Origin: Streptomyces roseoverticillatus
GTDB taxonomy: Bacteria; Actinomycetota; Actinomycetes; Streptomycetales; Streptomycetaceae
Assembly: GCF_000719265.1 (NCBI RefSeq)
Contig: NZ_JOFL01000006.1
Span: 372,001 to 436,000, forward strand
Direction: 5' to 3'
DNA: 64,000 nt
A program made the position numbers and the translations under genes. The notes beneath the pieces are model-generated. The model worked only from the letters and a program-made list of their open reading frames with translations, did not search any database and had not been told where the DNA came from. Position 1 is the stretch's first letter; every line of letters starts with the position of its first letter. Of this stretch, positions 41,650 through 49,234 are shown piece by piece.

Positions 41650-42744
41650 ATGGGTGATCCCACGGGTGACGAGAGCGGCCCCGGCGCGCCCCGCGCCCCT
41701 ATCCGCGCCCCCGTCCGTGCCCGGCGGCGCGCCCGTACCCGCCGGCACGCGTTCCGCCACTCGCCGTTCTTCCCCGCCACCGTGCTCCTGCTGATCGTGG
41801 CCGCGGCCGCCGGGCTCTTCGCCGGCTCCTACTCGTACGCCATGGCCAATCCGACCCCGCACAACATCCCCACCGCGGTCACGGGCGTCCCCGCCCCCGA
41901 GATCAAGCGGGCCGAGTTCGTCCAGGGCATGGAGGAGGCGCTCGGGGCCGAGCTCCGGCTGCGCCACTTCGCCACCTACGAGGCCGCCCGGAACGCCGTC
42001 GACGACCAGCAGGTCTACGCCATCCTCCAGGACCGTCCCGGCGCTGCCGGGCTGGACGTCTCCGGCGCCTCCGGCGCCACCGTCGCCCAGCTCCTGACCG
42101 AGACCGCGCCGGAAGCCGGAAAGGCCGTCGGCGTGCCCGTCACCGTCAAGGACATCAACCCCCTGCAAAAGGGCGACCCGCGCGGACTCGCGCTCTTCTA
42201 CATCACCCTCGCCGCAGTCATCGTCGGATTCGTCGGCGCCATTCAGATGGGCGTCCACGCCTCCGCGCTCAATCCCGCCGAGCGCATCGCCTTCACCGCC
42301 GGATACTCCGTGCTGGGCGGCTTCACCATTGCCGCCGTCGTGGACTGGGTGCTGGGCGCCCTGAAGCTGCCGTTCGCGGAATCCTGGTTCATTCTCGCGC
42401 TGACCATGTTCACGTCGGGAATGGTCTTCACGATGTTCAACGCCTTGTTCGGGCGGTGGGCGATGCTGCCGACCTGGGGGCTCATGGTCCTGCTGGGCAA
42501 CCCCTCCTCCGGCGGCGCCGTCTCCTGGCCCCTGCTGCCCTCCCTCCTCGGCGAGATCGGCCGCTGGCTGCCGCCCGGCGCCTCCGTGAACGCCCAGCAC
42601 ACGGCCGTCTACTTCCGGGAGCACCAGCATTTCTTCCCGTTCGCCGTCCTGGGCGCCTGGGCCGCCGTCTCCTGCGCCGTCTTCTGGATCCGGCGCCACC
42701 GCCACCCCGGCGGACGCGAGGCGAACGCCGGCGTTCCTGAGTGA
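41650..42744 (+). CDS. ABC-2/DUF3533-like membrane protein
   Basis: A 364-residue protein: basic N-terminus, one helix (FFPATVLLLIVAAAAGLFAGSYSYA), an extracytoplasmic domain of ~110 residues, then four or five helices (LALFYITLAAVIVGFVGAIQMG, IAFTAGYSVLGGFTIAAVVDWVLG, ESWFILALTMFTSGMVF, FPFAVLGAWAAVSCAVFWI). This matches the YhgE/Pip-like ABC-2 permease group. Substrate and partner ATPase are not evident nearby. ATG at 41650 close to a -10-like cacttatcgt. Confidence 0.75.
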   Translation: MGDPTGDESGPGAPRAPIRAPVRARRRARTRRHAFRHSPFFPATVLLLIVAAAAGLFAGSYSYAMANPTPHNIPTAVTGVPAPEIKRAEFVQGMEEALGAELRLRHFATYEAARNAVDDQQVYAILQDRPGAAGLDVSGASGATVAQLLTETAPEAGKAVGVPVTVKDINPLQKGDPRGLALFYITLAAVIVGFVGAIQMGVHASALNPAERIAFTAGYSVLGGFTIAAVVDWVLGALKLPFAESWFILALTMFTSGMVFTMFNALFGRWAMLPTWGLMVLLGNPSSGGAVSWPLLPSLLGEIGRWLPPGASVNAQHTAVYFREHQHFFPFAVLGAWAAVSCAVFWIRRHRHPGGREANAGVPE

Positions 42745-42877
42745 GTGCGCGCTCGCGTGGAGTGACGCGCGGGGGTCTGCGGTGTGAGGCCGCCCATGAG
42801 GCGTGGGTCACTTACGAATCGCGTTAGTGGACGGGGTGGCGGAATGAGGGGGAAAGGGCCGCATATTTCTGAGTCCT

Positions 42878-43525
42878 ATGAATGGGGGTAGTAGGTCACG
42901 GTGCTTGTCAGGGGTTTTCGCTGCCGCTAACAATTGCGGGGTCGCTGGGCGCCGTCGACCGAGGAACGGCGCTTCGTTATTGCGCCGCTTCAGGGCCGGG
43001 CGACATCCGCGATTGGAAGGTCAGCAGACCACTGCCGCCGTTACGGCTGCCAAGGCCGACGCCGGCAAGGTGAGCGCCGAGAAGGAGCGTGCGGAGAAGC
43101 AGGCCGCTAACCGTTCCACTGAGCGCAAGGCCCTTGAGGCCAAGCCCGCCGCCGCGAAGCCGGCCGCCCCCGCGAAGCCCGCTGCCCCCGCGAAGAAGGC
43201 TTACGCGGACAACGTGGACGGCTGGATCAGCGAGGCCCTGGACATTCTGCGGGCCAAGGGCATTCCGGCTTCGTACGAGGGCATCAAGAAGAACGTGATG
43301 CGTGAGTCGACCGGTAACCCGCGCGCCATCAATGACTGGGACGTCAACGCGGTCAACGGCGTTCCCTCGAAGGGTCTGCTGCAGATGATCGACCCGACGT
43401 TCAAGGCGTACCACGTCGAGGGCACGTCCTGGGACATCTACGACCCGGTCGCCAACATCACCGCTGCCTGCAACTACGCCGCCGACAAGTACGGCTCCAT
43501 GGACAACGTCAACTCCGCGTACTGA
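42878..43525 (+). CDS. SLT-type lytic transglycosylase, N-terminus apparently frameshifted
   Basis: The C-terminal ~105 residues are a clear transglycosylase domain: YADNVDGWISEALDILRAKGIPASYEGIKKNVMRESTGNPRAINDWDVNAVNGVPSKGLLQMIDPTFKAYHV, with the catalytic Glu in MRESTGN. An Ala/Lys/Pro-rich linker precedes it. The in-frame N-terminus (MNGGSRSRCLSGVF...) is not a signal peptide, but another frame from 42882 reads GFSLPLTIAGSLGAV, signal-like, ending near 43015. One indel near 43010-43022 would join them. Either the sequence has an indel or the gene is damaged. The family cleaves peptidoglycan outside the cell. No other gene lies in 42745-42877. Confidence 0.7.
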   Translation: MNGGSRSRCLSGVFAAANNCGVAGRRRPRNGASLLRRFRAGRHPRLEGQQTTAAVTAAKADAGKVSAEKERAEKQAANRSTERKALEAKPAAAKPAAPAKPAAPAKKAYADNVDGWISEALDILRAKGIPASYEGIKKNVMRESTGNPRAINDWDVNAVNGVPSKGLLQMIDPTFKAYHVEGTSWDIYDPVANITAACNYAADKYGSMDNVNSAY

Positions 43526-43552
43526 TCCACGACAGGCGTCGCGAACCATCGC

Positions 43553-43594
43553 AAGGGCGGTGGCACCCCGGACCTCCGGGGCGCCGCCGCCCTT
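43553..43594 (+). terminator. terminator after the transglycosylase gene
   Basis: Long stem aagggcggtggcaccccgg paired with ccggggcgccgccgccctt with small mismatches, 27 bases past the stop. Confidence 0.65.
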
Positions 43595-43606
43595 CGCGTC
43601 GTACAT

Positions 43607-43620
43607 AGTCTATTTAGACT
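43607..43620. promoter_or_regulatory. PadR operator/promoter
   Basis: Perfect dyad agtcta-tt-tagact in an AT-rich patch 14 bases upstream of the PadR start; a typical PadR autoregulatory site. Confidence 0.65.
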
Positions 43621-43634
43621 GTTAGAGTTCGACC

Positions 43635-44207
43635 ATGCCACGACGCACTCTGGACAACCCCATCGTGCTGGCGGTGCTGGGCCTCCTGCTGGAACAGGCC
43701 TCGCACCCGTACCAGATGCTCGCCGAGCTTCGGCAACGCAGCGACAGTCACGCGGCCGCCGTCACCCGGGGCACGCTCTACAACACCGTCGCCGCCCTCA
43801 ACGAGGCGGGCTGGGTGGCCGTTCAGGGTCAGCAGCGTTCGGGGAACCGCCCCGAGAGGACCGTCTACGCGCTCACGGAGGCGGGGCGCGAAGAGCTCGT
43901 ACGGCGGCTGGACTCCCAGATCCGCAACCCCGAGCGGGAGTTCACCCGGTTCCTCGGCGCCGTCACCTACCTCGGCGCGCTCGGTCCGGACGGCGCCGTG
44001 GAAGCCCTCACCGAGCGGGCGCAGCGGCTCCGGGAGCGCACGGCTGCCGACGAGGAGCGCCTGGCTTCCGCGCGGGCGGCCGGTGCACCCCGCCTGTTCG
44101 TCATCGAAGCCGAGTACGCGCTGTGCCTCGCACGCGCCGAAACGGCATGGATCGACTCGGTCGTCGACGACATCCGTACCGGCGCACTCACCTGGCCCGC
44201 CGTCTGA
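43635..44207 (+). CDS. PadR-family regulator
   Basis: A 190-residue protein: LDNPIVLAVLGLLLEQASHPYQMLAELRQRS...VTRGTLYNTVAALNEAGWVAVQGQQRSGNRPERTVYALTEAGREEL is the PadR winged helix, followed by a coiled-coil dimer region (LTERAQRLRERTAADEERL). ATG at 43635. It precedes the glycosidase-like gene by 42 bases, probably cotranscribed. Confidence 0.92.
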   Translation: MPRRTLDNPIVLAVLGLLLEQASHPYQMLAELRQRSDSHAAAVTRGTLYNTVAALNEAGWVAVQGQQRSGNRPERTVYALTEAGREELVRRLDSQIRNPEREFTRFLGAVTYLGALGPDGAVEALTERAQRLRERTAADEERLASARAAGAPRLFVIEAEYALCLARAETAWIDSVVDDIRTGALTWPAV

Positions 44208-44249
44208 TCCGGCCCTCCGCTTCACCCGACAGCTGAGAGGAACCGCCCC

Positions 44250-45236
44250 ATGACGCCGACAGCGCATGACGGAATGCTCTTCGGGATATACCCGGGCAGT
44301 GTCACCGGTGACGACGCCGGAGGCCTGGCCGCCGGCCCGCCCGACGACCCGTCCCGCATCACGGCCGCACTCGACCTGCTCCAGGGGAGGACCGGCCGCC
44401 CCTTCCTCGTCCGCGCCTACATCAGCTTCGACGACACCACCCGGCCCGGCCGGCCCCACGCCACGTCCACACCGGCCGCCGCTGCCCAGTACGCGGTGCG
44501 GGGCCGCCGCCTGGATCTCGTCGCCCAGTACCAGTCCGCCTCCGGTGACGTCGAGGGCTACTGCGCCTTCCTCCGCGAACTGGTCGAGCAGTACGGGGAC
44601 GTCACGAGCACGCTGCAAGTGACGGAAGAGCCGAACGTCACGTCGGTGGCCACCCTGGACGGCGCCTATCCGGACGTGCGCGAAGCGATCGTCCGGGGCG
44701 TGACCGCGGCGAAGGAGCACGCACGCGCACTCGGGCACGCCCACCTGCGGGTCGGCTTCAACACCACGCCCCTCTTCGGGCCGGCCGCGTCCTTCGTCAC
44801 CGACCTGACCGGCCGGGCAGGGGACGCCTTCCTCGCCGACCTGGACTACGTGGGCCTGGACTTCTTCCCCGACGTCTTCCAGCCCGTCGCCGCGCCCGGC
44901 CTCCCGGGCGCCGTCGAGGGACTGCTGAACCACCACCGCCACACTGTCCTGGCCCCCGCCGGCCTCGGTCACCTGCCCCTGCACATCACCGAGCACGGCT
45001 GGCCCACGGGCCCCGGCAGGCCCGCCCACCGGCAGGCCGAGGTCGTCGAGACCGTGGTGGGCGCCGTCGCCGCCCTTGCCGGGCCGCTCCGGCTGAGCGG
45101 TTACACACACTTCGCCCTGCGCGACGCCGACAGCGCGAATCCCGGTCTGTTCCACCGGTTCGGGCTCATGACCGACGACTACGCGCCCAAGCCCGCCTTC
45201 GGCACTTTCGCGAAACTCGTCGAACGCTTCGGCTGA
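44250..45236 (+). CDS. putative glycosyl hydrolase, clan GH-A-like TIM barrel
   Basis: A 328-residue soluble protein with the two acidic motifs expected of clan GH-A: TEEPN at 125-129 (acid/base Glu then Asn, reversed order from the usual NE) and ITEHGWPTG with Glu248 as candidate nucleophile, both at strand ends (TSTLQVTEEPN, LHITEHGWP). Other strands: FLVRAYISF, LRVGFNTTPLFG, VGLDFFPDVF, YTHFALRD. No signal peptide. I cannot name a CAZy family. Cotranscribed with PadR, suggesting inducible expression. Confidence 0.65.
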   Translation: MTPTAHDGMLFGIYPGSVTGDDAGGLAAGPPDDPSRITAALDLLQGRTGRPFLVRAYISFDDTTRPGRPHATSTPAAAAQYAVRGRRLDLVAQYQSASGDVEGYCAFLRELVEQYGDVTSTLQVTEEPNVTSVATLDGAYPDVREAIVRGVTAAKEHARALGHAHLRVGFNTTPLFGPAASFVTDLTGRAGDAFLADLDYVGLDFFPDVFQPVAAPGLPGAVEGLLNHHRHTVLAPAGLGHLPLHITEHGWPTGPGRPAHRQAEVVETVVGAVAALAGPLRLSGYTHFALRDADSANPGLFHRFGLMTDDYAPKPAFGTFAKLVERFG

Positions 45237-45376
45237 GACGGCCGTGATCGCGCCGCCCACCGGTGCCCGGCACCGGTGGGCGGTGGCTGGTTTCCCGCCT
45301 TGGGGGTTCTGTGAAGAGCGTGGAGAATCCGCACCGTTACGCCATGCATCTCGAGTCACATCAGTGAGGAGAAGCC

Positions 45377-45916
45377 ATGCGTTCGGTGAAGACGGTTCTC
45401 GCTCTCGGCGTCGCGGCGCTCGCCGCGGCGGGAAGCCTCACGACTCCCGCGGCGGCGGCCGCACCCGCTGCCGACTCCGGCGGCAAGGCCATGACCTGGA
45501 ACCTGATGGCGGACGGCCCCGGTGGAACCGTCCAGGTCGGCGGCGGCCCCCTGAGCAACCCGTACCAGGGCGACACCGCCACCACCACGGCCCTGCCCGT
45601 ACTCTGCCTGAGGATCGACGGCCGGGCCGCCCCCGCCGGCATCACCCCCGGCTTCTACGCGGGGTGGGCCCGGGGCGAGGTCGCGGCCACCAACCCCCTC
45701 CGCGGCACCCGCCTGACCAGCCGCGCGGCCGCCGACGGCGTCTGCGCGAACACCTTCGGCACGGGCTGGCGCATGGCCGAGTTCCACGACGGCAGATACG
45801 GTCCCGACCTGGAGAACTCGGGAGGCTGGAGCTTCTGGGCCTACGGCGACGTCCCCGCCGGCACCCGCTTCTGGACGGCCATCAACGACCAGCCGGCCAA
45901 CCCCTGGAACAACTGA
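45377..45916 (+). CDS. secreted protein, 179 aa
   Basis: ATG at 45377 after GAGGAG. Signal peptide SVKTVLALGVAALAAAGSLTTPAAAA. The mature part has LPVLCLRIDGR and DGVCANTFG Cys residues and the Trp/Gly-rich GWRMAEFHDGRYGPDLENSGGWSFWAYGDV. I recall related Streptomyces exported proteins of unknown function. Monocistronic. Confidence 0.75.
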   Translation: MRSVKTVLALGVAALAAAGSLTTPAAAAAPAADSGGKAMTWNLMADGPGGTVQVGGGPLSNPYQGDTATTTALPVLCLRIDGRAAPAGITPGFYAGWARGEVAATNPLRGTRLTSRAAADGVCANTFGTGWRMAEFHDGRYGPDLENSGGWSFWAYGDVPAGTRFWTAINDQPANPWNN

Positions 45917-46023
45917 CCCCGACGGCAGCCACGTATGCGAACGCGTACGCGTGTACGTACGTGAGTACGTGACTGAGTACGCGTGCTCAGGCCGGTCCCG
46001 CGCGGATCACGGACGCTGGGACC

Positions 46024-46692
46024 ATGACGACGCCTCACCCCCACCTCACCCTTCCGCCCGCGCCCCCGGCCTCTTCCCCCTCCGGCCGGGGGCCGGGCAA
46101 CCGGCGGACGATGGTGGCCGGTGCCGTGGCGGCCCTGGTTCTGCTGCTGGTCGCCGGGGTCGCCGCCGGGTGGTGGATGACGACGCGTGACGAGGACACG
46201 GCGCCGTTCGCCGGCAGGCCCCGGGTCACCGACGCCGCCGCCGGACTCTCCTACGCGATACCCGAGGGGTGGGAGCACGACGGGCAGCAGAAGCTGATCA
46301 GCGCTTTCACCTCGTCGGTCACCAAGAAGCAGACGGGCGGAGAGGGCGGCAGCACCGTGCTCGCCGGCCGCGCCGGAGCGGTCCCGCAGGCGGCCCTGCA
46401 ACGGCAGGCGGAGCGGGCCGCCCGCTCGAACGCGGAGTTCTTCTACCCGGATGGCAGTTCTGAACCGGAGGAGTCCAGGCCGACGACGGTCGACGGGCGG
46501 CCCGCGCACACGGTGGCGCTGAAGGTCAGCCCCGGCAAACCCGGCACGGGCACCCCGGGGCACCTCCGCCTGACCCTGATCGCCGTGGACGACAGCCGCT
46601 CGGCGTTCCTCCTCGGTGTCGCGCAGCCGGGCGAACCGGAGGAGAGCCGGGAGCTGGACAAGGTGATGGAGAGCGCCGCGCTGGGGAAGTAA
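46024..46692 (+). CDS. membrane-anchored secreted-domain protein
   Basis: A 222-residue protein: Pro-rich cytoplasmic start, one membrane helix (TMVAGAVAALVLLLVAGVAAGWW), then an exported domain with VTDAAAGLSYAIPEGWEHDGQQKLISAFTSS and a VSPGKPGTGTPGHLRLTLIAVDDSRSAFLLGVA core, the layout of Streptomyces lipoprotein-like/LpqN-type domains that sit near type VII loci. ATG at 46024. Confidence 0.7.
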   Translation: MTTPHPHLTLPPAPPASSPSGRGPGNRRTMVAGAVAALVLLLVAGVAAGWWMTTRDEDTAPFAGRPRVTDAAAGLSYAIPEGWEHDGQQKLISAFTSSVTKKQTGGEGGSTVLAGRAGAVPQAALQRQAERAARSNAEFFYPDGSSEPEESRPTTVDGRPAHTVALKVSPGKPGTGTPGHLRLTLIAVDDSRSAFLLGVAQPGEPEESRELDKVMESAALGK

Positions 46693-46714
46693 CGGGCAGC
46701 GCCTCGCCGGATCC

Positions 46715-47251
46715 TCAGTCGGTGCCGCGGAGGTAGACGCGGCTGGTGCCCTCGCCGGCCCGCGCCACCGCGACGTCGAGGGAGTTCAGGTCGCCCTGGC
46801 AGGGGGCGCACACCTGACCTTCGCGGACGTCGGGCAGGGACTCCGGCTCCGGCAGCCCCAGATGCGCGAACGGCGTCGTCGGCTTCACCGCTCCGGCGAC
46901 CGGCTCCTGCCGCGTCCGCAGCGGTCGCTCCGGGGCCAGCTGCGCGACGAATCCGTCGACCTCGCTGCTGGGCAGGACGAAGGCCAGGAGCAGCCCGTCG
47001 TCCTGGAACCCCTTCTGGTGGGCGGCCCTGACCTCGGTCGCCGTGGCCGGGACCGCCACGTGCAACTGCTGCGCGACCGCCGGCGGTGCGGCCCCGTCCA
47101 GCCAGTACGGCACCTGCCGGCCCGGAGACCGGGGTGCGTCCCGCGCGCCGTCATGCGCCGTCGCCCCGCCGCATCCCGCCATCAGCCCCGCAAGCACGGC
47201 CGCGCCACCGGCCAGAACGGCACACCGCCCCCGCCGCCGCATCCCCTTCAC
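46715..47251 (-). CDS. lipoprotein
   Basis: A 178-residue protein with lipobox LAGLMAGC (Cys26 or nearby) after CAVLAGGAAVLAGLM. The mature domain has a pair of Cys (GQVCAPCQGD). GTG at 47251 overlaps the upstream stop by GTGA, so it is translationally coupled to the WXG-type gene. Probably a partner or immunity protein at the envelope; inference. Confidence 0.75.
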   Translation of the reverse strand: MKGMRRRGRCAVLAGGAAVLAGLMAGCGGATAHDGARDAPRSPGRQVPYWLDGAAPPAVAQQLHVAVPATATEVRAAHQKGFQDDGLLLAFVLPSSEVDGFVAQLAPERPLRTRQEPVAGAVKPTTPFAHLGLPEPESLPDVREGQVCAPCQGDLNSLDVAVARAGEGTSRVYLRGTD

Positions 47252-48669
47252 CGGGCGTCCCCGTTGCGGCCGATGTCCGTACGCGTCCCGTCCCGTCCCG
47301 GGTCCTCCGGGTCGGGCCAGGCCCCCTTCGACCCCAGCTCGTGGTGTTGCACGGAACCGCTGCCTCTCATGTCGAACTCCCTGGCCAGTCCTGTCGTGTG
47401 CAGCCGGGCCATGTCGGCGTCGGTGACCGTGGTCGGCCCGATGGGCGTGGCCTTGCCCGGATCCCAGTTGTAGCGGTCCCAGACGTTCACCTGGTAATCG
47501 ATGCCGATCTTCGGCTTGCCGTCGGGGCCGGGCACGGCCGTGACCACACCCGTCGAGTTCGACATGCCGCTGCCCACGGCCAGGTACCAGTTCCGGTCCG
47601 TGTGGGTGTATCCCTTGCCGGAGGTCTCCACGGGTATGGCCACCGGCTTGCCGCCGGACTTCTCGAACGCTTCCAGCGCTTGTCTGCGCCAGTCTTCCTG
47701 TTCGTCGGCACGCGCCTGCTCGGTCACCTGCCGCAGCGCCGCATCGTCGGTGAGCATCCGGTCGACGTCGAGGTCGAGGGTCTTGCCGGTGCCGCGCAGG
47801 TAGTGGTCCATGTGGCGGGCGGCGTCCGTGTTGCCGATGAAGTCACCGGCGTTCGATATCCCGTTGGCCTGGAACTGGATCCAGTAGTCGTGCGCGCCGG
47901 GCGAGGCGATGTCGTACGGTCCTGCGCCGCGGTCCGCCGAGACCCGCTTCACCTGCGGAGTCAGCAGGCCGGCCGCCAGCAGGTCGTCCTTGTGCTGCGT
48001 CCATATCCGGGCCCGGGCCTCGGGGCTGAGGGATTCCCACAGCCTGCGCAGCTCCTGCCGCTGCTTCTCGCCGGCGTCCTTCCCCAGCCCGGCGAGTTTC
48101 ACGGCCCGGGGCAGCATGTCCTCGTCGAGGGAGGTGTACGTCGCGTGGCCCGCATTGACCGGATCGTTGCCGTGACTGGCCCGCAAGGCACGTACGGCGG
48201 CGGCGTCGACCTCGGTGGCGTGGCTCACCAGGCCGGTCAGCGTGTCCGCGTACCAGCGCATGGTGTCCAGCTGTTTCTGCCCGGGCCCTTCGACCGTGCA
48301 CATGGCCTCGGTGACCTTGACCGTGCCGTCCTTGCGGTCCATGACGAGGTAGCCGTCCTTGCGGGCCGCCTCGGTCAGGTGCTTGGCCCTGGCCTGGAGG
48401 GCCTTCAGTTCGTTGTGCGCGTCATCGATGACGCTGAAGATGCTCTTGGCCTCTTGGTGCAGGTCTTCGAACTCCTTCACCGTCTTGTCGACGAACACCC
48501 GCGTCACTCCGGCGTTGGCGCCCTCCCACCGGGCCTTGTCCGACTTGGACTTCAGCCCGTCGCGAGCATTGCCGCCCAGCTTCTGCAGGTCTCCGGCCAT
48601 CCGTTTCCAGTCGGCCACGGCCGTTCCCAGTTTCCCGAGGTCGGCCTCGAGCAGTTGGGTGTAGTTCAT
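47248..48669 (-). CDS. large WXG/ESAT-6-like secreted protein with C-terminal domain
   Basis: A 473-residue protein. Residues ~1-115 form an alpha-hairpin (MNYTQLLEADLGKLGTAVADWKRMAGDLQKLGG, VFVDKTVKEFEDLHQEAKSIFSVIDDAHNELKAL) as in EspA/WXG-type secretion modules. The middle has RRLWESLSPEARARIWTQHKDDLLAAG, and the C-terminal YWIQFQANGISNAGDFIGNTDAARHMDHYLRGTGKTLDLDVDRM and YQVNVWDRYNWDPGK blocks are conserved in Streptomyces proteins of this kind; role unknown, toxin-like or scaffold. Operon order: small WXG partner, this gene, lipoprotein. Confidence 0.8.
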   Translation of the reverse strand: MNYTQLLEADLGKLGTAVADWKRMAGDLQKLGGNARDGLKSKSDKARWEGANAGVTRVFVDKTVKEFEDLHQEAKSIFSVIDDAHNELKALQARAKHLTEAARKDGYLVMDRKDGTVKVTEAMCTVEGPGQKQLDTMRWYADTLTGLVSHATEVDAAAVRALRASHGNDPVNAGHATYTSLDEDMLPRAVKLAGLGKDAGEKQRQELRRLWESLSPEARARIWTQHKDDLLAAGLLTPQVKRVSADRGAGPYDIASPGAHDYWIQFQANGISNAGDFIGNTDAARHMDHYLRGTGKTLDLDVDRMLTDDAALRQVTEQARADEQEDWRRQALEAFEKSGGKPVAIPVETSGKGYTHTDRNWYLAVGSGMSNSTGVVTAVPGPDGKPKIGIDYQVNVWDRYNWDPGKATPIGPTTVTDADMARLHTTGLAREFDMRGSGSVQHHELGSKGAWPDPEDPGRDGTRTDIGRNGDAR

Positions 48670-48705
48670 GACGAGAGCAGCTCTCCGTGCTTGACGTGCT
48701 TCGGA

Positions 48706-49176
48706 CTACTTGAAGTACTCGGACAGGCGGGAGACCGACACGGCCGAGCCGTCCCGGTGGCGGAACGTCGCCGCAAGGGCCGCGTCGTCCGCGGCGTGCG
48801 CCGCCGTCGAGTGGTCGAGGTGGTTCGAGACGTGCGCGCACGCCTGCAGGACGGCCTTCACCTGCGAGGTCCACATGGTCACGGTCGTCTCCAGCTCGCC
48901 GCCGAGAGCGAAGCTGCTCTTCTTCAGCTCCGCCGCGGCCTGCATCGTGGATCCGGAACCGTCCCGGCCGGCGCCGGCGCCGGCAATGTCCGCCTGTTTC
49001 TGCAACTCGCCGTGGAGGACGAACGCCTCGTGGCCCACATCGCCCAAGTCGTCCTGATGCACGACAAGATCAGCGTTTCCCGTACTGCTCCCGGGGCCGC
49101 CGGGCAGCTGATTGAGCCGCGTCGCCACCTCCCGGCCGGCCTCGGCCTTCACGTCTTCCCACTCGGACCAAGTCAT
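48706..49176 (-). CDS. WXG100-like small secreted partner protein
   Basis: A 156-residue helical protein: MTWSEWEDVKAEAGREVATRLNQLPGG and VHQDDLGDVGHEAFVLHGELQKQADIAGAG, with LETTVTMWTSQVKAVLQACAHV. The opening MTWSEWE..LK matches Streptomyces proteins found in front of type VII-like cargo. Located 36 bases upstream of the large WXG gene on the same strand. Confidence 0.75.
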   Translation of the reverse strand: MTWSEWEDVKAEAGREVATRLNQLPGGPGSSTGNADLVVHQDDLGDVGHEAFVLHGELQKQADIAGAGAGRDGSGSTMQAAAELKKSSFALGGELETTVTMWTSQVKAVLQACAHVSNHLDHSTAAHAADDAALAATFRHRDGSAVSVSRLSEYFK

Positions 49177-49234
49177 CGCGCCCCCGTTACGCCATGGTCA
49201 CGTCATTCCATCGTGCGCCACTATAAGGGCCCGG

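Noticed and set aside
42745..42900. Possible c-di-AMP (ydaO) riboswitch before the transglycosylase
   Set aside because: Such riboswitches often precede wall hydrolases in Streptomyces, but I could not find the conserved ydaO blocks here.
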